64,000 nucleotides of DNA from contig JANJXV010000040.1 in NCBI GenBank assembly GCA_024803745.1, positions 4,926,159 to 4,990,158 of the forward strand, read 5' to 3'. The DNA is from Megascapheus bottae. Taxonomy: Eukaryota; Chordata; Mammalia; Rodentia; Geomyidae. The notes beneath the pieces are model-generated. The model saw nothing but the letters and a program-made list of their open reading frames with translations, was not told the origin of the DNA and did no database searches. Positions 20,247 to 31,995 of this stretch are shown here, one piece after another. How positions within the stretch are numbered: the first letter of the stretch is position 1; the number at the start of each line of letters is the position of its first letter. The position numbers were made by a program, and so were the translations under genes.

Positions 20247-20486
20247 GGTACTGGCCTTCAACTGAGGTCTGGGGATGAATTTAGGGCTTCTAGATCTTAC
20301 TTGGCTTTTGCACCCCACGCGGGCGCTGTAACACTTGAGCCACAACTCCACGCCAGCCTTTTTACTGGTTTATTGGAAATAAAGAGCCTCGAGGATTTGT
20401 CTGCCTGGCTGGACTTTGAATTTTGATCCTCAGAGTTCAGCTTCCCTAAACAGCTAGAATTACAGGTGTCAACGGACCAGCGCCAA
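20247..20486 (-). repeat. Old diverged B1-like/Geo-tail SINE
   Basis: The structure is recognisable (GGAAATAAAGAGCCTC, TTGATCCTCAGAGTTCAGC) but well diverged from the other copies. Confidence 0.65.
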
Positions 20487-21006
20487 GCCAAGAAACATAA
20501 TACATCTTCATACAGAGAGATGTTATATAGTTTTAAAAACGTGATATGTTACTATATAATTATATACATCCGTTTGCATATGTTTATTGTGTTAAAAAAA
20601 TCCAATAAGCAATTTTTTTTCACATGGTCCTGATTCTTATTTTCAATCTTTGTATTTAGTTCCTAATCCACTTGGAAGCCCTGACATAAGAGCCCTGGGG
20701 CAAAATGGTTTGGAGAAAGCAAAAGAGATTAAAAACAAGAGGAAATCTCTTTTGATTTCGTTGATTCACTTCCTGACATTCTCTCTGCCCATAAAAGGCT
20801 GTGTAATTACATCTTTTGGAAGGAAATTTTGAAACCAGTGAATTCCCACTAAAACTTTAGGAGAAAGAGAGAAAAACAGTAATTACTCCCCTTAAGTGGA
20901 AAGCATTAATGCTAGAAATGTTCTCAGCGCTTATTCCATCCTTAAAAACAAAAACAAAATAACCCTCCCCCCACTAGTTTTTTTTTTTTAAAAAAAACTA
21001 ATATTA
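20487..21006. other. Unique intergenic sequence
   Basis: AT-rich, no gene or repeat recognised apart from short homopolymers. Confidence 0.4.
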
Positions 21007-21265
21007 AGCCAGGGTCTGGTGGCTCACATCTGTAATCCTAGCTACTCAGGAGGCTGGGATTTAAGAGTCATGGTTCAAGGCTAGCCCAGGAAGTAAATGC
21101 CATGCTACTTTTATCTTCAGTTAACCATTAAAAAAAAAAAATAGGCTGAAAACGAATCTCTGGTTCAAGTGGTAGGACAACCAGGCTTGCGTGAAAAAGA
21201 CAGAGTGAGAATATGATGCATTGAGTTCAAGCCCCAGTATCAGCAATAAATGATTAAATAAATAA
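21007..21265 (+). repeat. Old B1-like/Geo-tail SINE
   Basis: The head is closer to generic B1/Alu text (GGTGGCTCACATCTGTAATC). The right half is diverged, with an internal A-run at 21129-21141. Confidence 0.75.
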
Positions 21266-21270
21266 ATAAC

Positions 21271-21460
21271 AGGCCGGGAGCGTGGCCCAGTGGTAGAGTG
21301 CTGGCCTAGCATGCACAAAGACCCAGGTTCGATTCCTCAGTACCACATACACAGAAAAAGCCAGCGGTGGAGCTGAGGCTCAAGTGGTAGAGCTCTAGCC
21401 ATGAGAAAGTCCAAGGACAGCGCTCAGGCCCTGAGTTCAAGCCCCAGGACTGGTGAAAAG
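21271..21460 (+). repeat. IDL-Geo-like dimeric SINE
   Basis: Full-length copy inserted just after the A-rich tail of the preceding SINE. Confidence 0.88.
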
Positions 21461-21824
21461 TAAATATATAAATATATATATATATGTTGGCTAGCCTCAT
21501 CTCTTCAAGTCAAAGGTGGATTTTATGATTATTTTGAAGTTTAAAACCTACGCTGAATTCAAGTCACTTAGTCCCCAATTAAACCTGTTTGTATGAAGCA
21601 GGATATATGTAGTTTATATACCATATCATATATTCATGCATAAATGTATAGATACATATATAACTTGATATCTTTTTACATAATTGTATCTCTACATAAA
21701 AGGTGGTATGTCATTTCATTGTGTTTTTCATCATAAAAACATTTTTTTGACACGATGAATCTTTCCCTATTAAAAAAAAAAATCCAATAAGCATTTGTTT
21801 CACATAGTCAGGGTTCTATTTTCC
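21461..21824. other. Unique AT-rich intergenic sequence
   Basis: Short ATATAT runs and no gene signal. Confidence 0.4.
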
Positions 21825-21966
21825 TTTTTTTTCCAGTCCTGGGCCTTGAACTCAGGGCCTGAGCACCGTCCTTGGGTTTTCTCAAGGCTGGCGCTCTACC
21901 ACTTGAGCCACAGCGCCACTCCTGGCTTTTTCTGTGTGTGTGGTACTGAGGAATCGAGCCCAGGGG
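21825..21966 (-). repeat. IDL-Geo-like SINE, 5' truncated
   Basis: The right monomer and the B-box side of the left monomer are present. The left A-box side is missing. Confidence 0.83.
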
Positions 21967-22312
21967 ACGCTGTCCACAAATGTCCTCGTGCTCTGACTTA
22001 CAGAACTGTCACCACTCTGCCCATCACCTTTATCGTCCCAGTGACGTTTAACTCTCAGGCCTACATTCCTGTGACCCTCCCTATCTGCAAGCTCACCTAA
22101 TCCCTCCCGGGTGTCTCTGGCTTTTTCCTTCATTTCTTCCCCCTTCCTTCTTCTTCCCCAGGCTCTGTTCTATTGCCAGCCCTGGACTCCACCCAACAGG
22201 TGTCCTGTTATTAATTATGACAGCCTTCACCCCCGGGGAGCTAAATTTCTTCCAGAAGGCCAACACAGTGCCAGAGTGAGTCAGCACATCAAGGAGACAC
22301 ACCCTCCTCCCC
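21967..22312. other. Unique intergenic sequence
   Basis: No recognisable element; pyrimidine-rich toward the CCT repeat. Confidence 0.4.
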
Positions 22313-22412
22313 CTCTTCCCCCTTCTCCTCCTTCTCCTCCTTCTCCTCATCCTCCTCCTCCCCCTCCTCCCCCTTCTCCTCCTTCTCCTCCTCCCCCTCC
22401 TCCCCCTCTTCC
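22308..22412. repeat. (CCT/CTT)n polypyrimidine tract
   Basis: About 100 bp of CTCCTC/CCCCTT triplets, pure pyrimidine on the plus strand except for a single A. Confidence 0.92.
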
Positions 22413-22565
22413 AGGCTTTGATCTGCCATCATGCTAGCAATGAGTAAGTCCAAGAGAAGTTAGGTCATATGGGGACAAGAAAAATGTCACATTGATTTCT
22501 GTCTCTCCATCGACTATTGAGCCTGTTTCTTTAACATTGCTTTCTCTCTCCATTGTGCTTTCTCC

Positions 22566-22606
22566 ATTATTATTATTGTTATTGTTGTTGTTGTTGTTGT
22601 TGTTGT
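22566..22606. repeat. (ATT)/(TTG)n microsatellite at SINE tail
   Basis: Directly at the 3' side of the following minus-strand SINE. Confidence 0.88.
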
Positions 22607-22792
22607 AAGTCCGGGAGCTTGAACTCAGGGCCTGAGCACTGTCCTTGGACTTTCTTAAGGCTAGAGCTCTACCACTTGAGCCTCAGCACCACTTCTGGCT
22701 TTTTTCTATGTATGTGGTACCAAGGAATCGAACCCGGGTCTTCGTGCATGCTAGGCAAGCACTTTAACCACTAGGCCAAACTCCCAGCCCGG
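22605..22792 (-). repeat. IDL-Geo-like dimeric SINE
   Basis: Full-length with both B boxes readable. Confidence 0.88.
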
Positions 22793-22899
22793 TTTTTTGT
22801 CCAGTGCCTCGTTGGTCTGCATTGCTCAGGGATTAAGATTCTTAATTCTCAATACCACCATCCCAGATCTACCTCAGTCTCTACATGCGGCACACAGAC

Positions 22900-22999
22900 A
22901 TTCTGCTGTGGTTCAAGTGGTAGAGCGCCAGCCTAGAATGAAAGAAGCTCAGGGACAGCACCCAGGCCCCCAGTTCAAGACCCAGGACCAACCAAAAAA
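22900..22999 (+). repeat. Geo-type right monomer
   Basis: Right half alone, starting CTGCTGTGGTTCAAGTGGTA. Confidence 0.8.
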
Positions 23000-23343
23000 G
23001 CAAAACCAAAAATCAAACAAAATTAATAAATTCACATTCATTTGCACTGTGAACAAAAGCTCAAAGTAATAATCAGATAAGAGGCTGCCTTAATTTTTTC
23101 CACATGACTGGATTACAATGACTGGTTGTGCAGGTGGCCTTATTTATAGAGACTGGTGATAATAAACAATTTAATGCCCCATAATTACCAGTGAAGCTTC
23201 CACTGGAATGTCACATTAAGAAGAAAACCACATTTATTTTTTGCTTATGGATTCGATTTCTTTCTTCACTAACAAGCTGAAACTACAGATGTAGAACCAT
23301 AATGGTTCTTCTATTCAGACATCTTCTATCTACTTATTTCTTT
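23000..23343. other. Repeat-poor intergenic stretch
   Basis: AT-rich, with CCATAATTACCAG and similar words. No gene or repeat seen. Confidence 0.4.
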
Positions 23344-23446
23344 TTGTTGGTCTCGGGGCTTGAACTCAGGACCTGAGAGCTTTCTTTAACTCAAGGCCAG
23401 TGCTCTACCACTTGAGCCACAACGCCACCTCTGGCTTTTTACTGGG
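23344..23446 (-). repeat. Geo-type right monomer
   Basis: Right half alone in reverse orientation. Confidence 0.8.
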
Positions 23447-23486
23447 TGAGGGGAGGAAGTTAATTTGAGATTAGAATGTCACAAAC

Positions 23487-23675
23487 TTGCCAGAAATGTG
23501 GCCTAGTGGTAGAGTGCTGGCCTAGCATGCAGGAAGACCTGGGTTCGATTCCTCAGTACCACATACATGGAAAAAAGCCAGAAGTGGTGCTGTGGCTCAA
23601 GGGGTAGAGCTCTCGCCTTGAGAAAGCCCAAGGACAGTGCTCAGGCCCTGAGTTCAAACCCCAGGACTGGAAATA
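23487..23675 (+). repeat. IDL-Geo-like dimeric SINE
   Basis: Full-length copy with an AAATAAAC tail. Confidence 0.88.
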
Positions 23676-24072
23676 AACATTGCCAACACCTATGTCAGCT
23701 CTTCCGCTCGTCTTCTTGTAGCTTTACCTTCTAAATGTCTACCTGGTCATTTTTTTCCTCCTGTTTTCCTTTGCTCACGCTGACATTCTGGGTCAAAATG
23801 ATGGTGGCTGCGGCGGTGTTTGTGCAATGCACACCAAGTCAGCCACGTTTGAAGTAGCTGCAGGCGGACATTATCCAATTCAGAAATGACAGAGATTCTA
23901 GGAAGCCTTTCGCTGAAGCTGGGCAGGGATGGCATGCAGGATGTTTGTTTTCTACACAGTGGCAGACAGGAGGGGGGGGCGCAGGCCTCCAGCACACATG
24001 CGTGGAAGGAAAGCCCTCTTGAATGAAGAGATCCCGCTTGTGGAAAAGACAGCGCTGATAGATGGTAGATGG

Positions 24073-24184
24073 AAAGATAGATAGATAGATAGATAGACAG
24101 ATAGATAGATAGATAGATAGCCAGACAGACATAATATATAATATATATATATTATATAGATAGACAGACAGACAGACAGACAGA
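24073..24184. repeat. (GATA)/(CAGA)n array with (TA)n insert
   Basis: GATA units, then ATAATATATAATATAT, then CAGACAGA units. Confidence 0.9.
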
Positions 24185-24384
24185 GAGTCTGGCTGCTTTT
24201 GATTCCCCCATGAAAGTAAAACTCTTTTTTTTGTTGTTTTTGTAATTTTTCCTCTGAATCATTTTTTCAGTATTTGACTCAGAGATGAAATCTTCAACTC
24301 AAATGTTGAACATTTTCTAAAAAAATACAAAGAGACGGGAGAAACCAGCCTATAAGTTGTTCCCCCACCCCCACCCCCAAACTA

Positions 24385-24597
24385 AAGGCCCGCTGCTGGT
24401 ACTTAATCCTGTAATGTCAGCTGCTCGGGAGGCTGAGATGTGAGGATCAGGATTCAAAGCCACAAGACTCTTAGGTCCAATGGGAGCGCCAAAATGCTCG
24501 AAGTGGTACTGTGGCTCAAGTGGTAGAGCGCCAGCTTTGAGGGCAAAATCTCAAAGACAGTACTGAGGTCCTGAGTTCAAGCCCCAGAACTGGCGCA
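24385..24597 (+). repeat. B1-like/Geo-tail composite SINE
   Basis: Head with TGTAATGTCAGCTGCTCGGG and a complete right half, followed directly by CA repeats. Confidence 0.83.
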
Positions 24598-24603
24598 CAC
24601 ACA

Positions 24604-24638
<35 letters not shown>

Positions 24639-24639
24639 T
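24597..24639. repeat. (CA)n microsatellite
   Basis: About 20 CA units with CGCA interruptions at the SINE 3' end. Confidence 0.93.
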
Positions 24640-25190
24640 AAGTGACTAAATAAAGATAAACACCTTGGAAACACAGTTTGTGGGGGTTTTGTTTGTTTCA
24701 ACCAACAACTGGGTTGGCCTACACAAATGTTTTAAGCGTATCTATGGAGCAGGAAATGACACAGAAGGATATTTTCTCCAGCTGGCTCTGGTGGCTTCCT
24801 CTGACAGATACAACTATTTATATGGCAGTTCCTCTTGCTGCCTCTGTTTCCCCAGAGGTAACTTGATCCCTCCATTTTGGACGCAGGATGAGTACAGAAA
24901 CCTATAGGGAAACAGGAAAGGAAAAAAAAAAAAGTTTTTAAAGGAAGAAGAATAAATCCATGAGGCAGAGTGACCTACATTACTTTTCTCCTAGATTATT
25001 TTCTGGGGGTCCCTCTAGGCCTCTGTTATATCTAGGTCAATTGGTTTGAGGGACAAACGGATCAATGGGTGGAGTAAATGGTCTTTAATTTGTAGCTGTA
25101 TGTTGGAGGAAAATTAGTCATTTGTGGGGGGAGGAAGGAGGTATTTGCAGAAATAGGGCTTAGAATTTGATCCACTTAAAATGATTCCCT
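24640..25190. other. Unique intergenic sequence
   Basis: No element recognised. The open frame at 24665-24907 has no family resemblance. Confidence 0.4.
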
Positions 25191-25276
25191 AAAGGAGGAG
25201 GAAGAAGAGGAGGAGGAAGAGAGAGAGAGGAGGAGGAAGAGGGGGAGGAAGAGAGAGAGGAGGAGGAGGAGGAGAT
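25191..25276. repeat. (GGA)n polypurine tract
   Basis: GGAGGAGGAAGA-type units over 85 bp. Confidence 0.92.
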
Positions 25277-25328
25277 GATGTTTAACACAAATGGACAGAC
25301 TGTCACATGAGAATTGTGCACAAAAAGA

Positions 25329-25358
25329 AACAGGCCCTGAGTTCAAACCCCACAACAG

Positions 25359-25394
<36 letters not shown>
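25329..25394 (+). repeat. Geo 3' fragment with (AAT)n
   Basis: ACAGGCCCTGAGTTCAAACC, then about 12 AAT units. Confidence 0.8.
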
Positions 25395-25724
25395 TAAAAT
25401 GCAACCTACCATTGATAGTACTCAATGTGATCATAATTCCTGTATATAATAATAATCTCCAGCCATAACCCATAAAGAACAGGAACTTAGAATTCATCCT
25501 CTCTCACTAATTTCTTCAACCTCTTAAAATTCAAAAGGATGAAGGGGTTTGCAAACAACCCTGTCTTTTGTAAGAATTATCAGGGTTCGCCTTATTAAAT
25601 GGTGGGTTATTGCTTCTCTGCGTATTTATTTACCAATGAACCAAGGGTTGATTCTCTGGGTGTGTAAATTAAATGGAGATCAGTACGTTTTAATACTGCG
25701 AACGGTGATTGAAAATAAACACTG
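25395..25724. other. Repeat-poor intergenic stretch
   Basis: Unique AT-rich sequence; 25540-25710 looks non-repetitive and balanced. No gene signal. Confidence 0.4.
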
Positions 25725-25835
25725 TGAGCCGGGCACTGCTGCCTCACATCTGTCACCCCAGCAACTCAGGAGGCTGAGACCTGAAGATCGCAGTTCAAGA
25801 CCAGCCCGGGAAAGAAAGAGTCCATGAGACGCAGA
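25725..25835 (+). repeat. B1-like head without right half
   Basis: GAGCCGGGCACTGCTGCCTC through AAAGAGTCCATGAGACGC. The Geo-type right monomer is absent. Confidence 0.8.
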
Positions 25836-26008
25836 GATAGTGGAAATGTCTCCGCCACGCAGGTGCAGAAATGCCATGGAAACTTAATTATCCTGAACCC
25901 CCTACCTGGATAATTAAAAGGGGAAATAAGAACACTCATTCTGTAATTTGGTCTTTTGCAGGTAAATTAGCAAGAGAATTGTCTTGACTATTTCCCACCC
26001 CCCCACCA

Positions 26009-26009
<1 letters not shown>

Positions 26010-26050
<41 letters not shown>
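26010..26050. repeat. (CA)n microsatellite
   Basis: About 20 uninterrupted CA units. Confidence 0.93.
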
Positions 26051-26052
<2 letters not shown>

Positions 26053-26246
26053 GGTGGGAAGGGAACGCAGCTGGGGTGCACGGCAGAAGTCAATCTTCAC
26101 CCGGATAAAGGGTGGCAAAGATGTCTCTTCCCCTCCAGCCTCGTTCTCTGCTTGCACTGGGTCCTCAGAGACCTTCCCTGTGATATAATTAAATCTTATC
26201 ACATTATCCCAATCATTTCCTTATATGCAGTTACACCGTGGGTTCT

Positions 26247-26248
<2 letters not shown>

Positions 26249-26285
<37 letters not shown>
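26249..26285. repeat. (GT)n microsatellite
   Basis: About 18 uninterrupted GT units. Confidence 0.93.
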
Positions 26286-26287
<2 letters not shown>

Positions 26288-26509
26288 TTTCCCCAGGTGC
26301 CATGAAAGGAAAAGAAAAGGAAAAATAAAATCATCATGTTGGCAAGTACTAGTTACAGATAATTCCATGCTACAGAACTCTGCATGCTTCAACAATCAGG
26401 ACAGTTTTTCTGGCCATGTCCATGGGTGGGTGGGGGCAAGCCTTGAACCCCTGCTCTGCAGAAGGCGGAGGGAGGGAAATCAAAGTTCAGATCCAACTGG
26501 AGTTGATTT

Positions 26510-26572
26510 GAGTGCCAGCCTTGAGAAAGCCCAAGGACAGTGCTCAGGCCCTGAGCTCACTGGCAAAAAGAA
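26510..26572 (+). repeat. Geo right-monomer fragment
   Basis: GAGTGCCAGCCTTGAGAAAG to CAGGCCCTGAGCTCACTGGC. Confidence 0.75.
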
Positions 26573-27383
26573 AAATGAATGGGAAATCATAAGAGCAAAT
26601 ATGCATTCGCTTTCGGTTCTTTTTCTTTTTTTTTACTACGGAAACTCATAAGTACAAACAAGCTGCAGGAAACTCCATTCGGCTGCCTGCCAACAGGAAT
26701 GACTTCCGGCCATAAAACTGAAGATGATGCTAGAAAATCTGACTCAGCCACTGTAAGAAATCCAAGGACATGGGTCAGAGTCCTGGACAAAGCACTTGAC
26801 CACCTCCTGAATGCGTGGAGGGAGTTCATGGCTTCTCTGCCTCGCTGGGTGGATCCACACGTCTCTTGAACTTCCCATCATCACCACCACTCACCCAATC
26901 AACCATTGTAGGAGCTGAGGCCGGGAGAAAGGAGGAACTCTGAGAGTCCGTTTAACCTCAGGGAACAAAACCATTATCCTGGAGTCAGTCATCAAACGCC
27001 ATGGAGCATGGACCACCAGCAAACGAGGCCCAGAGAGGGCGGAGAAGGGTTATTTCTCTTGCCAGAAGAAAAGAAGGGGGGGGCCAAGGCTGACAGCCCC
27101 TCCTGACCTCTGAGGAAAGACCCCCCCCCAGCCCCAGCTCAGGGTTCACAGCACCTCTGCTGCTGGTTTGCCTGGGTTTGGAGGCCAAAGCTCCTGGGTG
27201 GGTGATGGAAATCCAGCCCCGTTTCCATGACAACAGCCAGTATCCCTGGTTGCAGATGGATTTCTCCTGTGTTAACTCTGACCTCTGTCACAGAGCCAGC
27301 TTGTCACAAACCCAAAGGCCAGCTGTCAGATCTGTCCCCCACCCCTCCAGGCCCTAACCCTCTCACAGGCTGGGGTGTCCAGG

Positions 27384-27384
<1 letters not shown>
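26573..27384. other. Unique intergenic sequence
   Basis: About 800 bp with no recognisable element, more GC-rich from 27000 on. Confidence 0.4.

Positions 27385-27457
<73 letters not shown>
27385..27457. repeat. (CT)n microsatellite
   Basis: About 36 uninterrupted CT units. Confidence 0.95.
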
Positions 27458-27459
<2 letters not shown>

Positions 27460-27466
27460 AGAGGCC

Positions 27467-27620
27467 TGTCCGGCCACCATGGCACACGCCTGGAATCCCA
27501 GCTAATAAGAGGGGCAAAGGTCAGAGGGTCACAGAAGCCAGATTGGGCACACAATAAAGGGGACCCCATGTCAACAAACAAACCAGGCATGGTGGATGCC
27601 TGCCTGCCATCCCAGCTGTG
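27467..27620 (+). repeat. Old B1/Alu-like fragments
   Basis: Two head-like pieces, CACGCCTGGAATCCCAGCTA and GGCATGGTGGATGCCTGCCT. Both are diverged and without right monomer. Confidence 0.5.
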
Positions 27621-27782
27621 TCAGAGACTGCTACCCAGCTCATTGCTGAGCGAATGACTTCGTTAATTGCTTAGCTAATTACTTAGCTAATTACTCAGCT
27701 CTTGAGTAATAAGATGCCGTGATGCGATCGCTCCTTTTCAGTGTAGGGGTTCTAGTGAGGAAACGTGGATCAAGTCCCAGCA

Positions 27783-28000
27783 TCCATGGCTTAGACCCTG
27801 TCATCCCAGCTACACAGGAGGCGGGGATCTGAGGATCTCTCAGTTCAAAACCAGCCTGGATAAGAAAGTCTGTGAGACTCTCATCACCTGTGAACCACCA
27901 GAAAAGGGAAAGTGGGGCTGTGGCTCAAGGGGTAGAGCACCAGCCTTGAGAAAGTCCAAGGACAGTGCTCAGGCCCTGAGTTCAAATCCTACAAAAGACA
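27783..28000 (+). repeat. B1-like/Geo-tail composite SINE
   Basis: Nearly complete copy with a CTCTCAGTTC insertion in the head and a short A-tail. Confidence 0.85.
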
Positions 28001-28019
28001 AAAAAAAACAATAACTATG

Positions 28020-28080
28020 CAAGAAGGAGGAGGAGAAGGAGGAGGAGGAGAAGAAGGAGGAGGAGAAGGAGGAGAAGGAA
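28020..28080. repeat. (AGG/AAG)n polypurine tract
   Basis: GGAGGAGAAGGAGG-type units just after the SINE tail. Confidence 0.92.
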
Positions 28081-28494
28081 CCATAAGGCTGAAATAGAAT
28101 GGACAAGAAAAACAACACATAAAGCTAAGAGAGCATCTTCTGCATTTGCTCTTCCAGTGCAGTCGGAAATGGCTTCTCCATTGAGCCTAACGGGAGCTGA
28201 ACTCCGCATTCCCAGCACATCCCAAGTATTCCTCACCGGGCTGGCTGACTTTTAATTCAGGAGTTTACTAGCGCCTCGCTCTCCTGCTCACATCGTGGAG
28301 CATGTCGGGCCCCTAAATGAAGCATGGAAGAGCTGGTCAGCAGCCTGGCTGGAATACCAAAAAGAAACAGAAAGGAAAAAATAAATCCCCTGGGGACATG
28401 GCGACACAGAAGGCAAAGTGTGCCTTTCTCCCTGTGTGCCAGCACTCAATCCAGGGGCCTTAATGCCATTACAAGCCCTGCCATTCTGCCTCCC

Positions 28495-28539
<45 letters not shown>

Positions 28540-28540
28540 T
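28495..28540. repeat. (ATT)n microsatellite
   Basis: About 15 ATT units, 50 bp from a minus-strand SINE. Confidence 0.93.
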
Positions 28541-28593
28541 CCTAGTGCAATCAGCCCCTCACTTCTTCACAAAACTCATTTTCTTTTTTTTTT

Positions 28594-28801
28594 CTTCACC
28601 AGCCCTGGGCCTGGGCGCTGTCCCTGAGCTGCTTTCCCTCCAGGCTGGCGCTCTACCACTTGAACCACAGCTCCACGTCTGGTTTTCTGGTGGTTCACTG
28701 GAGATCAGAGTCTCCTGGACTTTCCTGCCCCGGCTGGCTTTGAACCCGTGATCCTCAGATCTCAGCCTCCTGAGTAGATCAGGAGACACCGGCACCCAGC
28801 T
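28594..28801 (-). repeat. B1-like/Geo-tail composite SINE
   Basis: Complete head; the right half lacks the GAGTTCAAG B box, since TTGAACTCAGG is missing at 28604. Confidence 0.87.
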
Positions 28802-29227
28802 GAATAATAAATAATCCTAAATAAATAATTTATAATAAATAATAACAAATAATCCTAAAATCCTTCCTGTTTCCTAGCATAAAATCTGGGTCCCAGGCTT
28901 TGCTTCTGATTTCTTCCCAAGACGCCAGGAGATTTTGAGGGCCTGAATGCACTCACATTTCCCGAAGCAATGAAGTCTTGAAAACCACCAAGGCCGGTGG
29001 TCAGAAGCGATCACTCTTCCTCTCCAACAGATCGCGACTCCAGAGAGGGAGCTGAGAACCCGAGACAGAGCCACTGCCCTGCCACGGAAAGGCACAATGC
29101 TGAATCACAGCTCTGGCTCCGCTTTGCATGTTATAAAGACAACGACCATGGCAGGACACATAGGCAACTGGTAAACCTTCGAATGATGCCTGAAGAACGT
29201 GGCTTTTAAAATTAAATTTGAGGGACT
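28802..29227. other. Unique intergenic sequence
   Basis: AATAATAAATAATCC-type AT repeats at the start, then unique sequence. Nothing gene-like. Confidence 0.4.
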
Positions 29228-29450
29228 CAGCCAGGCACGCTGGTGGCTCCCGCCCGTCATCCCAGCTGCTCAGGAGGCTGCGATCTGAGAATCAGAGTTC
29301 AAAGGCAACCGGGGCAGGAAAGTCTGTGAGACTCTGATCTCCAGAGTATTCGTGGAGAGCTGGAAGTACAGCTGTGCCTCAAGTCACAGAACACGACCTA
29401 CCTAGCCATGGGCCAAAGAGTTCTACACGGAGCTCAGACCCAGAGTTAGA
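29228..29450 (+). repeat. B1-like/Geo-tail composite SINE, diverged right half
   Basis: Intact head; the right half departs from the family after CAGCTGTGCCTCAAG. Confidence 0.78.
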
Positions 29451-29464
29451 CGCTCAGGGTCAGC

Positions 29465-29521
<57 letters not shown>

Positions 29522-29560
29522 CAGACGGACGGATGGATGGATAGATACATAGATAGATAC

Positions 29561-29606
<46 letters not shown>

Positions 29607-29620
29607 GGATAGATAGATAC

Positions 29621-29655
<35 letters not shown>

Positions 29656-29656
29656 C

Positions 29657-29709
<53 letters not shown>

Positions 29710-29744
29710 CAGACGGACGGATGGATAGATACATAGATAGATAC

Positions 29745-29787
<43 letters not shown>

Positions 29788-29788
29788 C

Positions 29789-29827
<39 letters not shown>

Positions 29828-29828
29828 C

Positions 29829-29900
<72 letters not shown>

Positions 29901-29936
29901 ATAGGCAGGCAGGCAGGCAGACAGACAGACAGACAA
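29465..29936. repeat. (GATA)n array with higher-order pattern, about 470 bp
   Basis: GATA units with embedded GACAGACGGACGGATGGAT blocks at 29520 and 29708 (188-bp offset) and regularly spaced ACAT units. It ends in GGCA and CAGA units. Confidence 0.95.
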
Positions 29937-30042
29937 AGCTGGAAGTGGCACTGTGGTTCAATGGTAGAGCATTAGCCTAGAGCAGAAAAAACCAAGCTCG
30001 GGACAATGCCCAGGCCCAAAGTTTAGGACAAGCAAAATAAAT
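29937..30042 (+). repeat. Geo-type right monomer
   Basis: AGCTGGAAGTGGCACTGTGG through a diverged B box, then an AAATAAATAAAT tail. It directly follows the GATA array. Confidence 0.78.
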
Positions 30043-30115
30043 AAATAATTAAGCACACGCCTAGATTCTGAACCTTTATACCAATACATTGTTTCACAGG
30101 GAATTTCCTCCCCAC

Positions 30116-30306
30116 TCCCGGCCCAGGGCTTGAACTCCAGGCCTGGGCACTGTCCCTGAGCTTCTGTTGTTCAAGGCTGGAGCTCTACCACTTGAGCCAC
30201 AGCACCACTTCCAGCTTTTTTCTGTGTATGTGGTACTGAGGAATCGAACCCAGGGCTTCATGCATGCTAGAGGCAAGCATTCTACCACTAGGCCATATTC
30301 CCGGCC
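30116..30306 (-). repeat. IDL-Geo-like dimeric SINE
   Basis: Full-length minus-strand copy. Confidence 0.88.
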
Positions 30307-30755
30307 CAGGGAATTCTTCTATAGTTAAAAATACAAGGCCACTATTTTAAAATACAAGTTTGCACCATCCTGAAATCCAGCACAGACGTGATTTGTGTCA
30401 TCGCAAAGTTCATTTCAGCCAATAAAAGATTTTTTCCCTACTATGTAAAGTTTGTGGAGATGATTATTTTTAGAAGCGCAGGTGACATTGCAACTATAAA
30501 ATATAAACCTTTCAAATATAAAATATTTTCAGAGCTTTACTTAAGTGTGCCACCTGCCACTTCAGAGGATGTGACTTAATTTCTGGGGAGAAAGCCCCTA
30601 GATTAATTCTGACACCAGCAACCCAGGGCCATGTTTTGTTACTCTGAGTTTTAGAACTTTTCCTCTCGATTGTGCCTTGGAAATACACCTGCCATTTGCT
30701 CCAAATCTTCACAGAATCTGGTTTAATCCAGTCCACTTCCTGTTCCCATTTGAGT

Positions 30756-30759
<4 letters not shown>
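30307..30759. other. Unique intergenic sequence
   Basis: AT-rich single-copy-looking sequence; nothing recognised. Confidence 0.4.

Positions 30760-30819
<60 letters not shown>
30760..30819. repeat. (CT)n microsatellite
   Basis: About 26 CT units with one GT interruption near the end. Confidence 0.93.
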
Positions 30820-30879
30820 GCATCATGGTTTTGTTTGTTGGTGGTTGGGTTGATTTTTATTTAATTGTTTTCTGTGTGT

Positions 30880-30991
30880 GCCTTTCCTGGCACTTGAACT
30901 CAGGGCCCACGTGCCGTCCCTGAGCTTCTGTGTGTTCAAGTCTGGCACTCTACCACTTTGAGCCACAACTCCACTTGCAGTTTTCTGGTGA
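30880..30991 (-). repeat. Geo-type right monomer
   Basis: CACTTGAACTCAGGGCCCAC through CAGTTTTCTGGTG, without a head. Confidence 0.75.
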
Positions 30992-31660
30992 AGACAGAAG
31001 AGACAGCCAATCCCTGCTTCAAGGGTTTATAGACTTAGCAGGACGGGCAGAGGCGTACTGGTCTGAGTAATAAAATTCAGAGAAGGTTGAGTTTACCACC
31101 CAGGTTTCATTTGCTCTAGGAATTCTTCCAATTATATGTAGCATGGTGAGATTTAGGGGAAACAAATAAATAAGTAAATGAACTGACATTTGGCAAAGAT
31201 AGATACTGGATGCTTTTTTTTTTTTTTAAACCACAACCTACTCTAAATCTTTTCTGGAAAGCTAGAAGAAAATGCAAAAAAAAAAAAATCCCAAAGCTGA
31301 GGGACAAAAGCACAGGTCCTGAGTTCAAGTTCCAGGACCTGGCAACCATCAGTCAGTCAATCAATCAATCAATGAATAAAGACTCAGCACTGTTTCTGTG
31401 AGGACAGGGGAGGGGAGGCAGACTGGAAAAAAGCTTGGATCTGCATAGGCATGAGATGCTGTGGATTTGCATATGCATGAGCCACCTTGAATCTCATATT
31501 CAACGTGTCTCCATGCATATACATGAGGTGTGTGAGAAGTGACATGATGGGTTACAAAACTACCATTTAAAAAATCCATTATCAGGCCTAATGCAGCCTC
31601 CTGGCTGCCTCTGGTCAGACTAGGATAGGAAAATCTCTGGGGAAAGAAACGACAGGGTCG
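30992..31660. other. Unique intergenic sequence
   Basis: Contains a small Geo 3' fragment with an (AATC)n tail (31300-31375) and an ATTTGCATATGCATGAG octamer-like cluster (31468-31486). No gene. Confidence 0.4.
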
Positions 31661-31810
31661 GGGGCATGGTTCAGGTGGGACAGACTAATGAACATGGGGC
31701 CCTGAGTTCAAACCCCAGTAAATAAATCCAGAAGGAAATAAATTCCCTCACAGATACGGCTCCAGCTCTGAAGATGCAGCCGTGGCACGTTGATCAAGCA
31801 ACGTGCAGAC

Positions 31811-31995
31811 GAACCAGCCCCAGTGTCTCAGGCCTGTCCTCCCAGCTCCTCAGGAGGCTGAGATCTGAGGATCACAGGTTCAAAGCCAGCCTGAGCAGGA
31901 AAGTCCAGGAGACTCTGATCTCCAGGTGAACCACCAGAAAACCAGACGTGGAGCTGTGGTTCAAGTGGTAGAGCGCCAGCCTGGAGGAAAACATT
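31811..31995 (+). repeat. B1-like/Geo-tail SINE, 3' truncated
   Basis: Head complete; the right half ends at GCCAGCCTGGAGG and the B box is missing. Confidence 0.83.
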
